A stretch of 10,265 bases of DNA. Source: Thermoplasmatales archaeon (lineage in GTDB: Archaea; Thermoplasmatota; E2; DHVEG-1). Shown here piece after piece: positions 1 through 7,294 of the stretch. A program made the position numbers and the translations under genes. The stretch is from contig JAGMDE010000074.1 of the NCBI GenBank assembly GCA_023128855.1, positions 1 through 10,265 of the forward strand. Direction: 5' to 3'. The notes beneath the pieces were generated by a model. That model was not told the origin of the DNA, did no database searches, and worked only from the letters and a program-made list of their open reading frames with translations. Positions within the stretch are counted from its first letter, which is position 1. The number at the start of each line of letters is the position of its first letter.

Positions 1-173
1 GTTTGAATAGTAGCAATATTTGGATTGACTAAAACAGTTTTAACGCCCTCCTCCTTCAAAGCTTTAATAGCCTGGCTACCTGAATAGTCAAATTCCCCAG
101 CCTGACCTATTCTAATTGCTCCAGATCCTAAGAGGAGAACCTTTTTTACTTTCAATTTTTTGCTATTAATCAT
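1..173 (-). CDS. carB: Carbamoyl-phosphate synthase large subunit, N-terminal fragment
   Basis: This is the first 57 codons of CarB, the ATP-grasp subunit that makes carbamoyl phosphate from bicarbonate, ammonia and two ATP for pyrimidine and arginine synthesis. The gene continues beyond the window edge. The visible protein contains the characteristic CarB opening: a short basic leader, then VLLLGSGAIRIGQAGEFDYS at about residues 12-31, the nucleotide-binding glycine-rich start of the first synthetase half. NPNIATIQ follows at the edge. The ATG at 171-173 overlaps the carA stop as ATGA, so translation is probably coupled and the two subunits are made together. Identity is secure. Nothing can be said about the second half or the allosteric domain. 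Confidence 0.95.
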   Translation of the reverse strand, partial: MINSKKLKVKKVLLLGSGAIRIGQAGEFDYSGSQAIKALKEEGVKTVLVNPNIATIQ

Positions 174-1234
174 TTCATCGACCTAATAAATAAATCAAAC
201 AAGAATTCAGTATCATCGGGGCCGGGAGATGCTTCTGGATGGAATTGTGTTCCAAAAAATGGTTTAGAAATATGAATAATACCTTCATTTGTTTCATCAT
301 TATTGTTGTAAAACCATTCTCTCCAATCTTCAGATAATGTATTAGAATCTACAGCGTAACCATGATTTTGAGTAGTAATATAACATCTGTTTGTACCAGC
401 TTCTAGACAGGGTTGGTTTTGACTCCTATGACCATATTTTAATTTGTATGTGTTTGCCCCTGCAGCAAGTGCTAAAATCTGAGAACCAAGACAAATACCA
501 AGAATTGGAATATTTTTAGAAAGAGCAAGCCTGACATGCTCTATTGTTTCCTTACATTTTTTTGGATCACCAGGACCATTTGAAATAACGATTCCATCTG
601 CCTTTTCGTTTAAGAAATTATAATCCCATGGCACTCTAACAACAGTAAAATTTCTCCTTAGAAAAGCCCGAATTATATTATTTTTAACGCCGCAATCAAC
701 AAGAATAATTTTTTTCTTACCTTTTTTATAAGAAACAGGTTCTTTAACACTAACTTCTGAAGCTAAATTTCTTTGATTTGGATCTTCAAATGTTATTTTT
801 TCTTTGTTATAGATTATTTTTCCAAGCATTGTTCCCCTAGCCCTCAACTTCTTAGTCAACTCTCTGGTATCTATGTTAAAAATTCCTGGAATATCGTGCT
901 CTTCCATCCATTTTGATAAAGATTTTTTAGCATTCCAATGAGAGTAATTGTTTGAATAATCAGAAATTATTAAACCTTGGGCTTGTATTTTGTCTGATTC
1001 AAAATATTTTAACAAGTTGTCCTCTTTTTCATTTTCAGGGATACCATAGTTACCAATTAACGGATAAGTAAGAACCAATATCTGTCCCTTATACGAAGGA
1101 TCTGTCAAACTTTCAGGATAACCAACCATTCCGGTATTAAAAACAACTTCACCAGTAACAGCTTTTTTTGATCCAAATGTATAACCATGAAAGACCGTTC
1201 CGTCCTCTAGTATCAGCTTAGCTTTTTGATTTAT
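170..1234 (-). CDS. carA: Carbamoyl-phosphate synthase small (glutaminase) subunit, probable ATA start
   Basis: CarA hydrolyses glutamine and channels ammonia to CarB. The class I amidotransferase domain is clear: nucleophile in GICLGSQ (Cys248 counted from the start given here) and the His/Glu pair in FHPE (His332, Glu334). The N-terminal CarA domain includes TDPSYKGQI and TYPLIGNYG. The first ATG is at 1129 and would give 319 residues, cutting through the conserved stretch GEVVFNTGM. Upstream in the same frame, back to a TGA at 1247-1249, the sequence reads AKLILEDGTVFHGYTFG then TGEVVFNTGM, clearly the normal CarA N-terminus. That stretch holds no ATG, GTG or TTG. An ATA at 1232-1234 lies four bases after GAGGGGAG and gives 354 residues, the usual family length. 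I take ATA as the start. A later CTG (1214-1216) is too far from the SD. A sequencing error (ATG to ATA) is the main alternative. Confidence 0.93.
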   Translation of the reverse strand: MNQKAKLILEDGTVFHGYTFGSKKAVTGEVVFNTGMVGYPESLTDPSYKGQILVLTYPLIGNYGIPENEKEDNLLKYFESDKIQAQGLIISDYSNNYSHWNAKKSLSKWMEEHDIPGIFNIDTRELTKKLRARGTMLGKIIYNKEKITFEDPNQRNLASEVSVKEPVSYKKGKKKIILVDCGVKNNIIRAFLRRNFTVVRVPWDYNFLNEKADGIVISNGPGDPKKCKETIEHVRLALSKNIPILGICLGSQILALAAGANTYKLKYGHRSQNQPCLEAGTNRCYITTQNHGYAVDSNTLSEDWREWFYNNNDETNEGIIHISKPFFGTQFHPEASPGPDDTEFLFDLFIRSMK

Positions 1235-1238
1235 TAGG

Positions 1239-1246
1239 CTCCCCTC
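1239..1246 (-). promoter_or_regulatory. carA ribosome binding site before a non-ATG start
   Basis: The minus strand reads GAGGGGAG here, followed by CCTA and then ATA. It matches the SD consensus complementary to the archaeal 16S 3' end. It fixes initiation close to 1234 even though no canonical start codon is present, and so argues against the downstream ATG at 1129 as the real start. Confidence 0.75.
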
Positions 1247-1290
1247 TCAAACTAAAAATTATTCATTAAAAAAAGGGTAACGTATAGTCA

Positions 1291-1306
1291 TCTAAAATAT
1301 CTTTCC
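1291..1306 (-). promoter_or_regulatory. Putative TATA/BRE promoter of carAB
   Basis: The minus strand reads GGAAAGATATTTTAGA. This is a purine-rich BRE-like part followed by an AT-rich TATA element. Transcription about 25 bases downstream would start near 1270. That leaves a short leader containing the SD at 1239-1246, consistent with the proposed ATA start. Prediction from sequence pattern only. Confidence 0.45.
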
Positions 1307-1344
1307 AAATTTATCGATTTATTAATTGGGTAACACTTGTATAG

Positions 1345-1367
1345 AAAGGTTTAATAATATAATAATA
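1345..1367 (+). promoter_or_regulatory. Putative TATA/BRE promoter of the AttH-domain gene
   Basis: AAAGG followed by TTTAATAATATAATAATA is a BRE/TATA-like element about 45-60 bases upstream of the ATG at 1407. A start near 1380 would leave a leader of roughly 25 bases. It is divergent from, and close to, the carAB promoter at 1291-1306. Confidence 0.5.
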
Positions 1368-1406
1368 AGAGATATTTAAGTAAGCAAATAATATTAAGGT
1401 AGTGAA

Positions 1407-2852
1407 ATGAAATACAAGTTCAAGAAAATCGATGTAGTTATCGTAGTGATCATGGTAGTCATAGCTGGCTTTGTTTTATACAAATATGGTTATATTCCTG
1501 AACCAGAAAAACCAGATCTACCTGATATTGAATTTATTAAAGATGAAGAAAATAGGTTATTGACAGTGAAATCAGTATCCGACAAGGTTTTTTGGAGTGA
1601 TATCGCAATAGAAGGTAATTGTGATAAATCTATTCTTGGAGGGTACATCAAAGAAGGAGATCAAATCATAGATTGTGTTGGAACTATAATCATAAAGCAT
1701 AAACCGACTGATACCTTGTTATATACCTACAAATTTGCACCAATTCCACAACTCCCAAGTAGCCCATTTATACTTGGAAACATGAGAGATGTTTCTCCAC
1801 AAGATGAAGGAGTCCATTTTAACTCAATTTTAAATCTCAGAGAATGGTGGTATTACACAGTAATCTTTAGTGAGGACAGTGATCTAGCAGGATGGACAGC
1901 TACCATTGGTTTCTGTCATATGGCATGGGGAGATTTAAGATTGACATTCAAGCCGGATGTTCTAGTCGTAACATTACACAGCCCGGATGGAAAAGAATAT
2001 GGAGGGCTGATAAACAAACAAAGAGGAAAAATACTGGGATTATTTGGAACCAAGACCTTAGAAGCTAAATCTCCAGGTGTTGACCTAAAATATGAAGATT
2101 CATGGGCATCAGGTGAAGCACCTAATTGGCATGTACATGCTGAAGACAAAAATATTGACAAAGAAAATGAGATAATAATGGATTTAGACTTTTTTGCACC
2201 ATCATCCCCATTCTGGATTCATAGCAATAGGCTATTTGACAAAGGTGAAGGTAACATTGCAAACTACATTTTCACAGGATGTGAAGTAACTGGAGAAATT
2301 ACATTAAACGGATTAAAATATGAAGTAAAGGGTGTTGGGCATCATGAACACTCTTGGTCTCTTGGTGTCTTAAAATTCGCAATACATGGCTGGGATTGGA
2401 ATCATATAACCCTGGACAATGGATGGAACATTTACTTTAGCAAATTCTACCTAACAAGACAGAGATTACAAACTCTAACAAGTAAAATAAACCCACTTGC
2501 ATCACTAATTATAACAACAGATAAGGGAGAAACTCTAACAGAACTGAAAGATATTGATATTACAATAAAAAATTCAGATAAATTATTCCTACTTTTAAAA
2601 ATGCCTTCTGAGATGAAGGTAACTGCAAAACCAGATAATACTCAGATATTATTAAAAACATACAATATAAAGTTGGACATTAACATCCTAACTGAAAATG
2701 CTTATGATAAAACATGGAAATTCCCAACTTATCTTGGAATGAACATAGGAATGAATAAGATTACAGGAAAAATATCATGGACTGATGACGATGGAGACCA
2801 TGAAATAGAATTAAGTGGTACTGGAACTATTTGGAATATGAGGAAGTTTTAG
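1407..2852 (+). CDS. Membrane-anchored CrtC/AttH-type lipocalin-fold protein
   Basis: A 481-residue protein of unknown substrate. Residues 9-26 form one hydrophobic N-terminal segment (signal anchor), so the rest is probably outside the cell. Residues about 41-110 make a small beta-rich module (VKSVSDKVFWSDIAIEG, then GDQI, then LLYTYKF). I associate this pattern with extracellular archaeal pilin-like proteins; that link is tentative. From about residue 135 the protein shows the hallmarks of the AttH/CrtC N-terminal lipocalin-like family: REWWYYTV (145-152), NWHVHAED (240-247), the VKGVGHHEHSWS region (307-318) in place of the usual GxGYxDHxWG, and HGWDWNHI (327-334). The remaining 150 residues fit the second lipocalin-like half. 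Family members include carotenoid hydratase CrtC, but most are uncharacterised. I would not call carotenoid synthesis here because the protein is exported and no carotenoid gene is nearby. The stop interlocks with that of the convergent UbiA gene. Confidence 0.8.
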   Translation: MKYKFKKIDVVIVVIMVVIAGFVLYKYGYIPEPEKPDLPDIEFIKDEENRLLTVKSVSDKVFWSDIAIEGNCDKSILGGYIKEGDQIIDCVGTIIIKHKPTDTLLYTYKFAPIPQLPSSPFILGNMRDVSPQDEGVHFNSILNLREWWYYTVIFSEDSDLAGWTATIGFCHMAWGDLRLTFKPDVLVVTLHSPDGKEYGGLINKQRGKILGLFGTKTLEAKSPGVDLKYEDSWASGEAPNWHVHAEDKNIDKENEIIMDLDFFAPSSPFWIHSNRLFDKGEGNIANYIFTGCEVTGEITLNGLKYEVKGVGHHEHSWSLGVLKFAIHGWDWNHITLDNGWNIYFSKFYLTRQRLQTLTSKINPLASLIITTDKGETLTELKDIDITIKNSDKLFLLLKMPSEMKVTAKPDNTQILLKTYNIKLDINILTENAYDKTWKFPTYLGMNIGMNKITGKISWTDDDGDHEIELSGTGTIWNMRKF

Positions 2853-3823
2853 ACAATTTTCCAGATGAAAAATAATGTTGCAATAAATGTAACACCTAAA
2901 ACTCCTGTAAGCTGCCATACTGGATAATTCAGTTGTTTTTTAATCAATGAAATCTTTTGTTCAGCTGTTTTATTCTGTAATGAAATCTTAATGAATTTCC
3001 AAGTTCCCTTTAATGGAATATAGTAAGCAAGAGCGAGAATTATCACCGTAACAACAAAAAGTGCCTCAAAACTTACAGAACTTCCGAAGATGACTAAATT
3101 GGGTAAATCGGTATATAAAATATAGAATCCAATAATTCCAAGAGCTATACCTATGAGGGTTATAACTAAAGATGCAATTAACGTGGGTGTAATCCCGTAT
3201 CTAACAGCTGGCGTTCTTAGACCGGCTTCTTTATCATCTAGATAATCTTGGGCTTGATTTACAAGTTCAATACCATGGTGAACAATCAAGAAACTAAGAA
3301 AAACGAAAAGAACAGGCATTGTCGGTGTACCACCAATAACATAGTAAACAAGAGATACCATGATTATTGAAAAAATCATTAAAGAAAATTGTAGTGGACC
3401 TCTAATTTTGAAATGAAACGGTTTAACAGAATATGCAAGGCCAAAGAAGGTTGCCACTGATACCAAAAAAAGAAGCCAATAATTGTTAAAAACAATACTT
3501 AGATGCAAGGTTAAAAGTAATGCAAGAGCCACATGCACCACTATCAATATTTTTAGTGTTTTTTCTCCGAGAACATTTACTGAGTCTGATATAAATGTTT
3601 TATATTTACTATCTACTTCAACGTCAGCTAGTGCATTGATTATAAATCCGCTAAAGAATAATAGCATAAAAATTATCAGTGCTTCAACAACGTGAAAACT
3701 TAAAAGATCTTGAAGTGAAGTTGCAGCAATAAAAAGAGGGACAAATACACCTGGCGCTTCAAGAGGAATATATTCCATTCTACATACTCTAGCGTAAGCT
3801 CTTAAGAGATTGGTTAATCTCAT
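2849..3823 (-). CDS. UbiA-family membrane prenyltransferase
   Basis: An integral membrane enzyme of 324 residues with about eight to nine hydrophobic helices. The UbiA superfamily transfers a prenyl chain from a diphosphate to an acceptor. The first Asp-rich motif is NALADVEVD (Asn63, Asp67, Asp71), matching NxxxDxxxD. The second is NQAQDYLDDKEAGLRTPAVRYG (189-210), with Asp193 and Asp197 in the right place for Mg-diphosphate binding. AYSVKPFHFKIRGP (130-143) matches the conserved YSxxPxRxKxRG loop. The acceptor cannot be read from sequence. Candidates are geranylgeranylglyceryl phosphate (archaeal lipid synthesis), a quinone ring or another lipid. The protein is somewhat longer than typical DGGGP synthases and has a C-terminal loop (275-300) before the last helix. 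The start is fixed by a strong SD (AGGGGAGGT) four bases upstream of the ATG. The gene appears to be transcribed alone. Confidence 0.87.
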   Translation of the reverse strand: MRLTNLLRAYARVCRMEYIPLEAPGVFVPLFIAATSLQDLLSFHVVEALIIFMLLFFSGFIINALADVEVDSKYKTFISDSVNVLGEKTLKILIVVHVALALLLTLHLSIVFNNYWLLFLVSVATFFGLAYSVKPFHFKIRGPLQFSLMIFSIIMVSLVYYVIGGTPTMPVLFVFLSFLIVHHGIELVNQAQDYLDDKEAGLRTPAVRYGITPTLIASLVITLIGIALGIIGFYILYTDLPNLVIFGSSVSFEALFVVTVIILALAYYIPLKGTWKFIKISLQNKTAEQKISLIKKQLNYPVWQLTGVLGVTFIATLFFIWKIV

Positions 3824-3826
3824 ATT

Positions 3827-3835
3827 ACCTCCCCT
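3827..3835 (-). promoter_or_regulatory. Strong ribosome binding site of the UbiA gene
   Basis: The minus strand reads AGGGGAGGT, a near-complete SD, three bases before the ATG at 3823. It settles the start codon. Confidence 0.8.
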
Positions 3836-3870
3836 ATATCTAAAGGTAAAAAGTTAACATTTGTTGACCA

Positions 3871-3883
3871 TTTATAAGTTTTA
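3871..3883 (-). promoter_or_regulatory. Putative TATA box of the UbiA gene
   Basis: The minus strand reads TAAAACTTATAAA, a good archaeal TATA element about 50 bases upstream of the ATG. Transcription would start near 3848 and give a leader of about 25 bases. The rest of the 239-base gap between the UbiA and peptidase genes shows no convincing gene. Confidence 0.55.
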
Positions 3884-4028
3884 TGGAACAAATTTTGCGC
3901 TTAAGCTCTATTTCTACCTTAAAGTCCGCATCTATTTTTTGATACGGTTAATTTTTTATTCATATTTTATGGATCTGTTAATATTTAAACATTATCTTAG
4001 CATATTTGTTCATTACCCTAGTTTTATT

Positions 4029-4064
4029 AAAAATTTATCTTGTTTTGGTAAAAAATGATTTTTT
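4029..4064 (-). terminator. Putative oligo-T terminator after the M28 gene
   Basis: Just past the stop, the minus strand has a perfect A6-TCA-T6 palindrome (4050-4064) followed by more T-rich sequence. Runs of T are the usual intrinsic termination signal in archaea. Hairpin formation by such a short AT-only stem is doubtful, so the T-run is the main evidence. Confidence 0.45.
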
Positions 4065-5601
4065 ATGGTTTAACAGTTAGATGTTTAACAACATTTAGAA
4101 CAATTTCACCAGTTGCATTTACATCAGCCCAGTCAAAATATTTCAGAGAGTCGCCCTCTTGATGATTTTGACCATCTCTATGATGATACAGCCATCCTGT
4201 GTCTTTTAAAAAGCACACAGTTTTACATCCAGGTCTTATAGCAAATGGTGCATCATCACTTGGAGCACCTAGAGGCATCCAAAGTGGTTTTATATCATCA
4301 TCCTTTGTTATTCCTTTATAATCAGTCTTTTTAGCAATCTTCCAAATCTTATTTAGGAAAGATAATTTATTACAAATTAGATTTAAAGTCAAATTAATTT
4401 CATCATCATCCTGCCAGAAGCAGATTTGATTCAAATCAACGACATATAATATATCTTCATCATCATGAGTTTCTTCATAGTACCTAGCTCCTCTCAAACC
4501 AACTTCTTCACCACCAAAACCAATGAATTTTATTGTATAATCTGGTGTGATATTATTTTCAACAAAGTACTTTGCAACAGCAAGAACCATAGCCATACCA
4601 ATAGCAGCATCTGCTGTCCCTTGAGTCCACCAAGAATCATACAAACAATCAACAATTACAGTTTTACTAGGGTCAGTTCCATTAAGTTGTCCTATCACAT
4701 TATAGCTAATTACTGATTCATTATAAGTTTGATTTATAAAAAAATCAACAGTAGTATTTTTCAAATCTTCTAGTATCTTATCTCCAAGTGTCCCATTTAT
4801 ATAAATTTTTGGAACACTTGTTTTGGCAGCACCTTGATTATATGTCTCATTATTATAATCATATTCAATAACTCCTTTACAGTGAGGGAAAAAACGGTAC
4901 ATTCTTTCCATGTCAGGATCATATTTTAAAATTTTACGCGCAAACATCATTGGTTTTCTCATTGGATCAATAAATTTAGTGAGGAATTTTTTCAGTGGAG
5001 GCATATTATATGGAATAAACGCTGTAGATTGTTCGATGAAAAGAAAATCTTCTTTTTCACACAATAGATGCATAATTTTCCAAGGTAACAAGAACTTTGG
5101 TCTTTCATAAACTTTTAATCCTTTATAAGAAAAATTATAATCAAGATTACTTGGATCACACCTAGGACCATGTTTTGATGGAACAATATGAAAATCAGTA
5201 ACATTCTCGTTATTAATTTTTAAATCATAATCTAACACTTGAATTATTTTAGTAAGATCTGGACTCTCTTCTGTATTTCCAATTTGTTCCGTGTATGCCC
5301 AGAGACCCAAATCGGTCATATTTTGTAATAATATCTCTGCCGCACGCCATTCCCCTTTTGTTCCAAAAAACCTTCCTTTTGCAAGTTCACCAGCAGATTC
5401 GTTGTATTCATCATATATTATGTAGCTCAACGCTTTGGTAAGATTATAGATATATCCCGCATCTAGAATATCTTCATTAGTTGTAGAGCCAGTATCTGCT
5501 GCTACAACATTATCATCTAAAATTGGTAAAACGGCGGTTCCAAAAAAAAGAGTTACTACAGTAAAAGTTAGAAATCTTTTAATTGTAGTATTTTTAAACA
5601 T
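4063..5601 (-). CDS. Secreted M28-family metallopeptidase homologue with an altered zinc ligand
   Basis: A 512-residue exported protein. Residues 7-25 are a hydrophobic signal sequence, with a likely cleavage after VVAA (about residue 35) and no other membrane segment. Residues about 130-310 resemble a PA-type insert (GVIEYD, VPKIYING). The M28 peptidase core follows: VIVDCLYDS (315-323), GTADAAIG (328-335, bridging Asp331), GFGGEE (361-366, general base/ligand Glu365-Glu366), VVDLNQ (387-392, Asp389), APSDDAPF (446-453) and YHHRDG (472-477, His473). The family normally has His-x-Asp where this protein has Leu320-Tyr-Asp322, so one zinc ligand is missing. The other expected ligands are present. 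It may bind one metal or be inactive. The mature part has 14 N-glycosylation sequons (for example N53, N94, N251, N307, N495), fitting a surface or secreted archaeal protein. It is separately transcribed from its own TATA box, next to but not in the mevalonate operon. Confidence 0.85.
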   Translation of the reverse strand: MFKNTTIKRFLTFTVVTLFFGTAVLPILDDNVVAADTGSTTNEDILDAGYIYNLTKALSYIIYDEYNESAGELAKGRFFGTKGEWRAAEILLQNMTDLGLWAYTEQIGNTEESPDLTKIIQVLDYDLKINNENVTDFHIVPSKHGPRCDPSNLDYNFSYKGLKVYERPKFLLPWKIMHLLCEKEDFLFIEQSTAFIPYNMPPLKKFLTKFIDPMRKPMMFARKILKYDPDMERMYRFFPHCKGVIEYDYNNETYNQGAAKTSVPKIYINGTLGDKILEDLKNTTVDFFINQTYNESVISYNVIGQLNGTDPSKTVIVDCLYDSWWTQGTADAAIGMAMVLAVAKYFVENNITPDYTIKFIGFGGEEVGLRGARYYEETHDDEDILYVVDLNQICFWQDDDEINLTLNLICNKLSFLNKIWKIAKKTDYKGITKDDDIKPLWMPLGAPSDDAPFAIRPGCKTVCFLKDTGWLYHHRDGQNHQEGDSLKYFDWADVNATGEIVLNVVKHLTVKP

Positions 5602-5644
5602 AATTTTTCCCCATATATGTTATCCTATATTATTATATAGTTCG

Positions 5645-5659
5645 TCATATATAAACATT
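5645..5659 (-). promoter_or_regulatory. Putative TATA box of the M28 gene
   Basis: The minus strand reads AATGTTTATATATGA, close to the ideal archaeal TATA element, about 50 bases upstream of the ATG at 5601. A weak SD (GGGGA) precedes the ATG. Confidence 0.55.
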
Positions 5660-5678
5660 ACAGCACAAACATCATCAT

Positions 5679-5720
5679 AAAAAAAGAAATTAAAAATGAA
5701 GAAAAAAAAGGAAAAAAATA
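5679..5720 (-). terminator. Oligo-T terminator of the mevalonate operon
   Basis: Immediately after the last gene of the operon, the minus strand carries T7 (5712-5718), T8 (5702-5709) and a further T7 (5679-5685). Serial T-tracts with no stem are typical of archaeal intrinsic termination. They separate the operon from the promoter of the M28 gene. Confidence 0.6.
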
Positions 5721-5723
5721 GTC

Positions 5724-6113
5724 TTACGATTTTTTTATTTTAACTTCAGAATTATCTGCATCTAAAACTATAGCATCTCCATTTTTAATTTTATCAATAT
5801 CAATTTGATCTATGCATGGAATTCCTGCTAAAATTGCACCAGTTGCGACAATAGTTTCAGTTTCTTTATTAATTATTCCTGCAGGAGCAACACCATTTTT
5901 CTTAATTCCATAAATAACGTAAGATCCTACAGTAGACCCTTTGCCACATGGGAAAACAAGTATCTTATCTTTTACAGATTTGCCCTCAAGTGGATGACCT
6001 TTTTCAATTACTATTCCTGTTTTTATGTCAATTCCACCGTAAAATCCAATGGGTTCAGGTGAAACAATTGCTTCACCTTCTGCTTTTCCGGGAGAAATCA
6101 TCCTTCCTTTCAT
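5724..6113 (-). CDS. Phosphomevalonate dehydratase small subunit (AcnX small/DUF126)
   Basis: A 129-residue swivelling-domain subunit of the archaeal phosphomevalonate dehydratase. This enzyme removes water from mevalonate 5-phosphate to give trans-anhydromevalonate 5-phosphate. The family signature is complete: ISPGKAEGEAIVSPEPIGFYGG near the N-terminus, VFPCGKGSTVGSYVIYG (53-69) with Ser60 and Ser64 in the glycine/serine loop that carries the active-site serine in AcnX enzymes, and GVAPAGIINKETETIVATGA (74-93). GIPCID follows at 97-102. Length is normal. The start ATG overlaps the large-subunit stop as ATGA, with an upstream GGAGGGA SD, so the two subunits should be made in equal amounts. 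It is the last gene of the operon and is followed by T-tracts. A split AcnX of unknown substrate would be the alternative, but the mevalonate genes upstream make this function very likely. Confidence 0.93.
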   Translation of the reverse strand: MKGRMISPGKAEGEAIVSPEPIGFYGGIDIKTGIVIEKGHPLEGKSVKDKILVFPCGKGSTVGSYVIYGIKKNGVAPAGIINKETETIVATGAILAGIPCIDQIDIDKIKNGDAIVLDADNSEVKIKKS

Positions 6114-7294
6114 AGTTGTCCCTCCACTAGATCATCAATATTTGCAAAGCATACTTCTTGTTTACAAAAACCAGGTAAATAATTCGCTGCCTTTCCTGAA
6201 TTTACTCCTGTTGTTTTGTATCCCATTTTTTCAATTGGTGAAACAACCATACATGTATCAGCAACAATTGCACCACCTGCCTTTGTAATTATTTCATTGT
6301 AACCCATTCTCTCTGCTACTTCTTTTACCATACGAGAAGTACAAATCCAAACAGGTTTCTTCAAACGTTTACCATCAAGTCTATCAGCAAGAGCAGATAT
6401 CTCTCGAAGTGATGCATGTGGGCAACCTAAAATGACAATATCAGGTTCTTTTCCAGTATTTAGCTTACCATATGTTTCCTTAATCTCTTTTTTACCAACA
6501 GAAATGGTTTCTAAACCTTTCTTTTCCACTAAATCTGCTTCAGGTGTTAAACCTTCAACATGATAAAGAGCAACTGCACCAGATGCAGCCATTGCAGCAC
6601 CAAGTGCTTTAAGTTGATCAGTGTTTGCGCTTTTTATCCCTGTAAAATACGGTATTTTGTTTTTAACTTGTTTACCGACAAAATAGCCTAATGCTCCAAA
6701 ATCAGAATTGTAATTTAGATCAAAATCAACATCTACTTTCACAGTTGGCTGTCTTTTTTCCCAAAGATGCAAACCGTAATTGGGAGTTACACCACAAATT
6801 GCTGCAGCAAGAGCAGAAGGACCACCTTCCCTATTTGTTCTTGCACCAATTACTGAATTTGAAAATGATACTGCTGAACTTTCAGACCAAGCAATATGTT
6901 CTCTAAAACGTGGAAGGTTACCAGCAAGATAAGGAGTACAAGTAGAAGTAACAACAATTCCCATTTTCTTGAAAGCATTCATAATTTTAAGTTGGTTTTT
7001 AGCGAAATCTGCCGGAAAACCATATTCTTTCCAGTTTTCAAGATCCATGCCAGCTGGGTTTAGATAAGTAAGAACTTTTACTTTTGCATCTTTTGATGCC
7101 ATATCCTCTAGAAACTCTGTACCAGGATCACCAATTGACTTGTAAGATACACCTGCAACCTGAACAGAGCCAACAGGAATCATCTTATCAGCACCATAGA
7201 TTTCGCCCAAACGAACTAAAAGTCTGAACAATCTTTCCATTACTTCGCCATTTTCACCATTAAGGGTTTTTTCTTCCTCTTTTGTTAAATGCAT
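6110..7294 (-). CDS. Phosphomevalonate dehydratase large subunit (AcnX catalytic)
   Basis: The 394-residue iron-sulfur subunit of the aconitase-X type phosphomevalonate dehydratase. The N-terminus MHLTKEEEKTLNGENGEV and the stretch VAGVSYKSIGD (46-56) are typical of the family. Cysteines in conserved contexts are Cys119 (STCTPY), Cys291 (LGCPHAS) and Cys348 (ADTCMVV). These are my candidates for the three ligands of the 4Fe-4S cluster, with assignment by context only. HIAWSESSAVSFSNSVIGAR (133-152) and NREGGPSALAAAICG (154-168) are also strongly conserved AcnX blocks. The protein uses a good SD (AAGGAG) inside the end of the preceding LpdD-like gene, which it overlaps by 10 bases, and it shares an ATGA overlap with the small subunit. 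Length agrees with other archaeal enzymes, and no frameshift is seen. Confidence 0.94.
   Translation of the reverse strand: MHLTKEEEKTLNGENGEVMERLFRLLVRLGEIYGADKMIPVGSVQVAGVSYKSIGDPGTEFLEDMASKDAKVKVLTYLNPAGMDLENWKEYGFPADFAKNQLKIMNAFKKMGIVVTSTCTPYLAGNLPRFREHIAWSESSAVSFSNSVIGARTNREGGPSALAAAICGVTPNYGLHLWEKRQPTVKVDVDFDLNYNSDFGALGYFVGKQVKNKIPYFTGIKSANTDQLKALGAAMAASGAVALYHVEGLTPEADLVEKKGLETISVGKKEIKETYGKLNTGKEPDIVILGCPHASLREISALADRLDGKRLKKPVWICTSRMVKEVAERMGYNEIITKAGGAIVADTCMVVSPIEKMGYKTTGVNSGKAANYLPGFCKQEVCFANIDDLVEGQL

Noticed and set aside
170..1129. CarA as a 319-residue protein starting at ATG 1129, perhaps truncated
   Set aside because: The conserved CarA N-terminus is intact in the same frame upstream to about 1234, so the gene is not broken. 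Only the start codon is unusual.
1916..2161. Antisense open frame inside the AttH-domain gene, and similar frames opposite the other genes
   Set aside because: They lie opposite well-supported coding sequence, lack SD sites and show no family motifs. They are shadows of the real reading frames.
1407..3823. A carotenoid gene pair (CrtC-like hydratase plus UbiA-type enzyme)
   Set aside because: The CrtC-like protein is exported and divergent, the genes are convergent and not co-transcribed, and no phytoene synthase or desaturase is nearby.
3861..4058. 65-codon plus-strand open frame between the UbiA and M28 genes
   Set aside because: It begins with TTG, has no SD, has biased AT-rich composition, overlaps the UbiA promoter on the other strand, and resembles no known protein.
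4050..4064. A6-TGA-T6 palindrome as an operator or mobile-element end
   Set aside because: It is a simple AT run just after a stop codon in an AT-rich genome. A termination signal explains it better.
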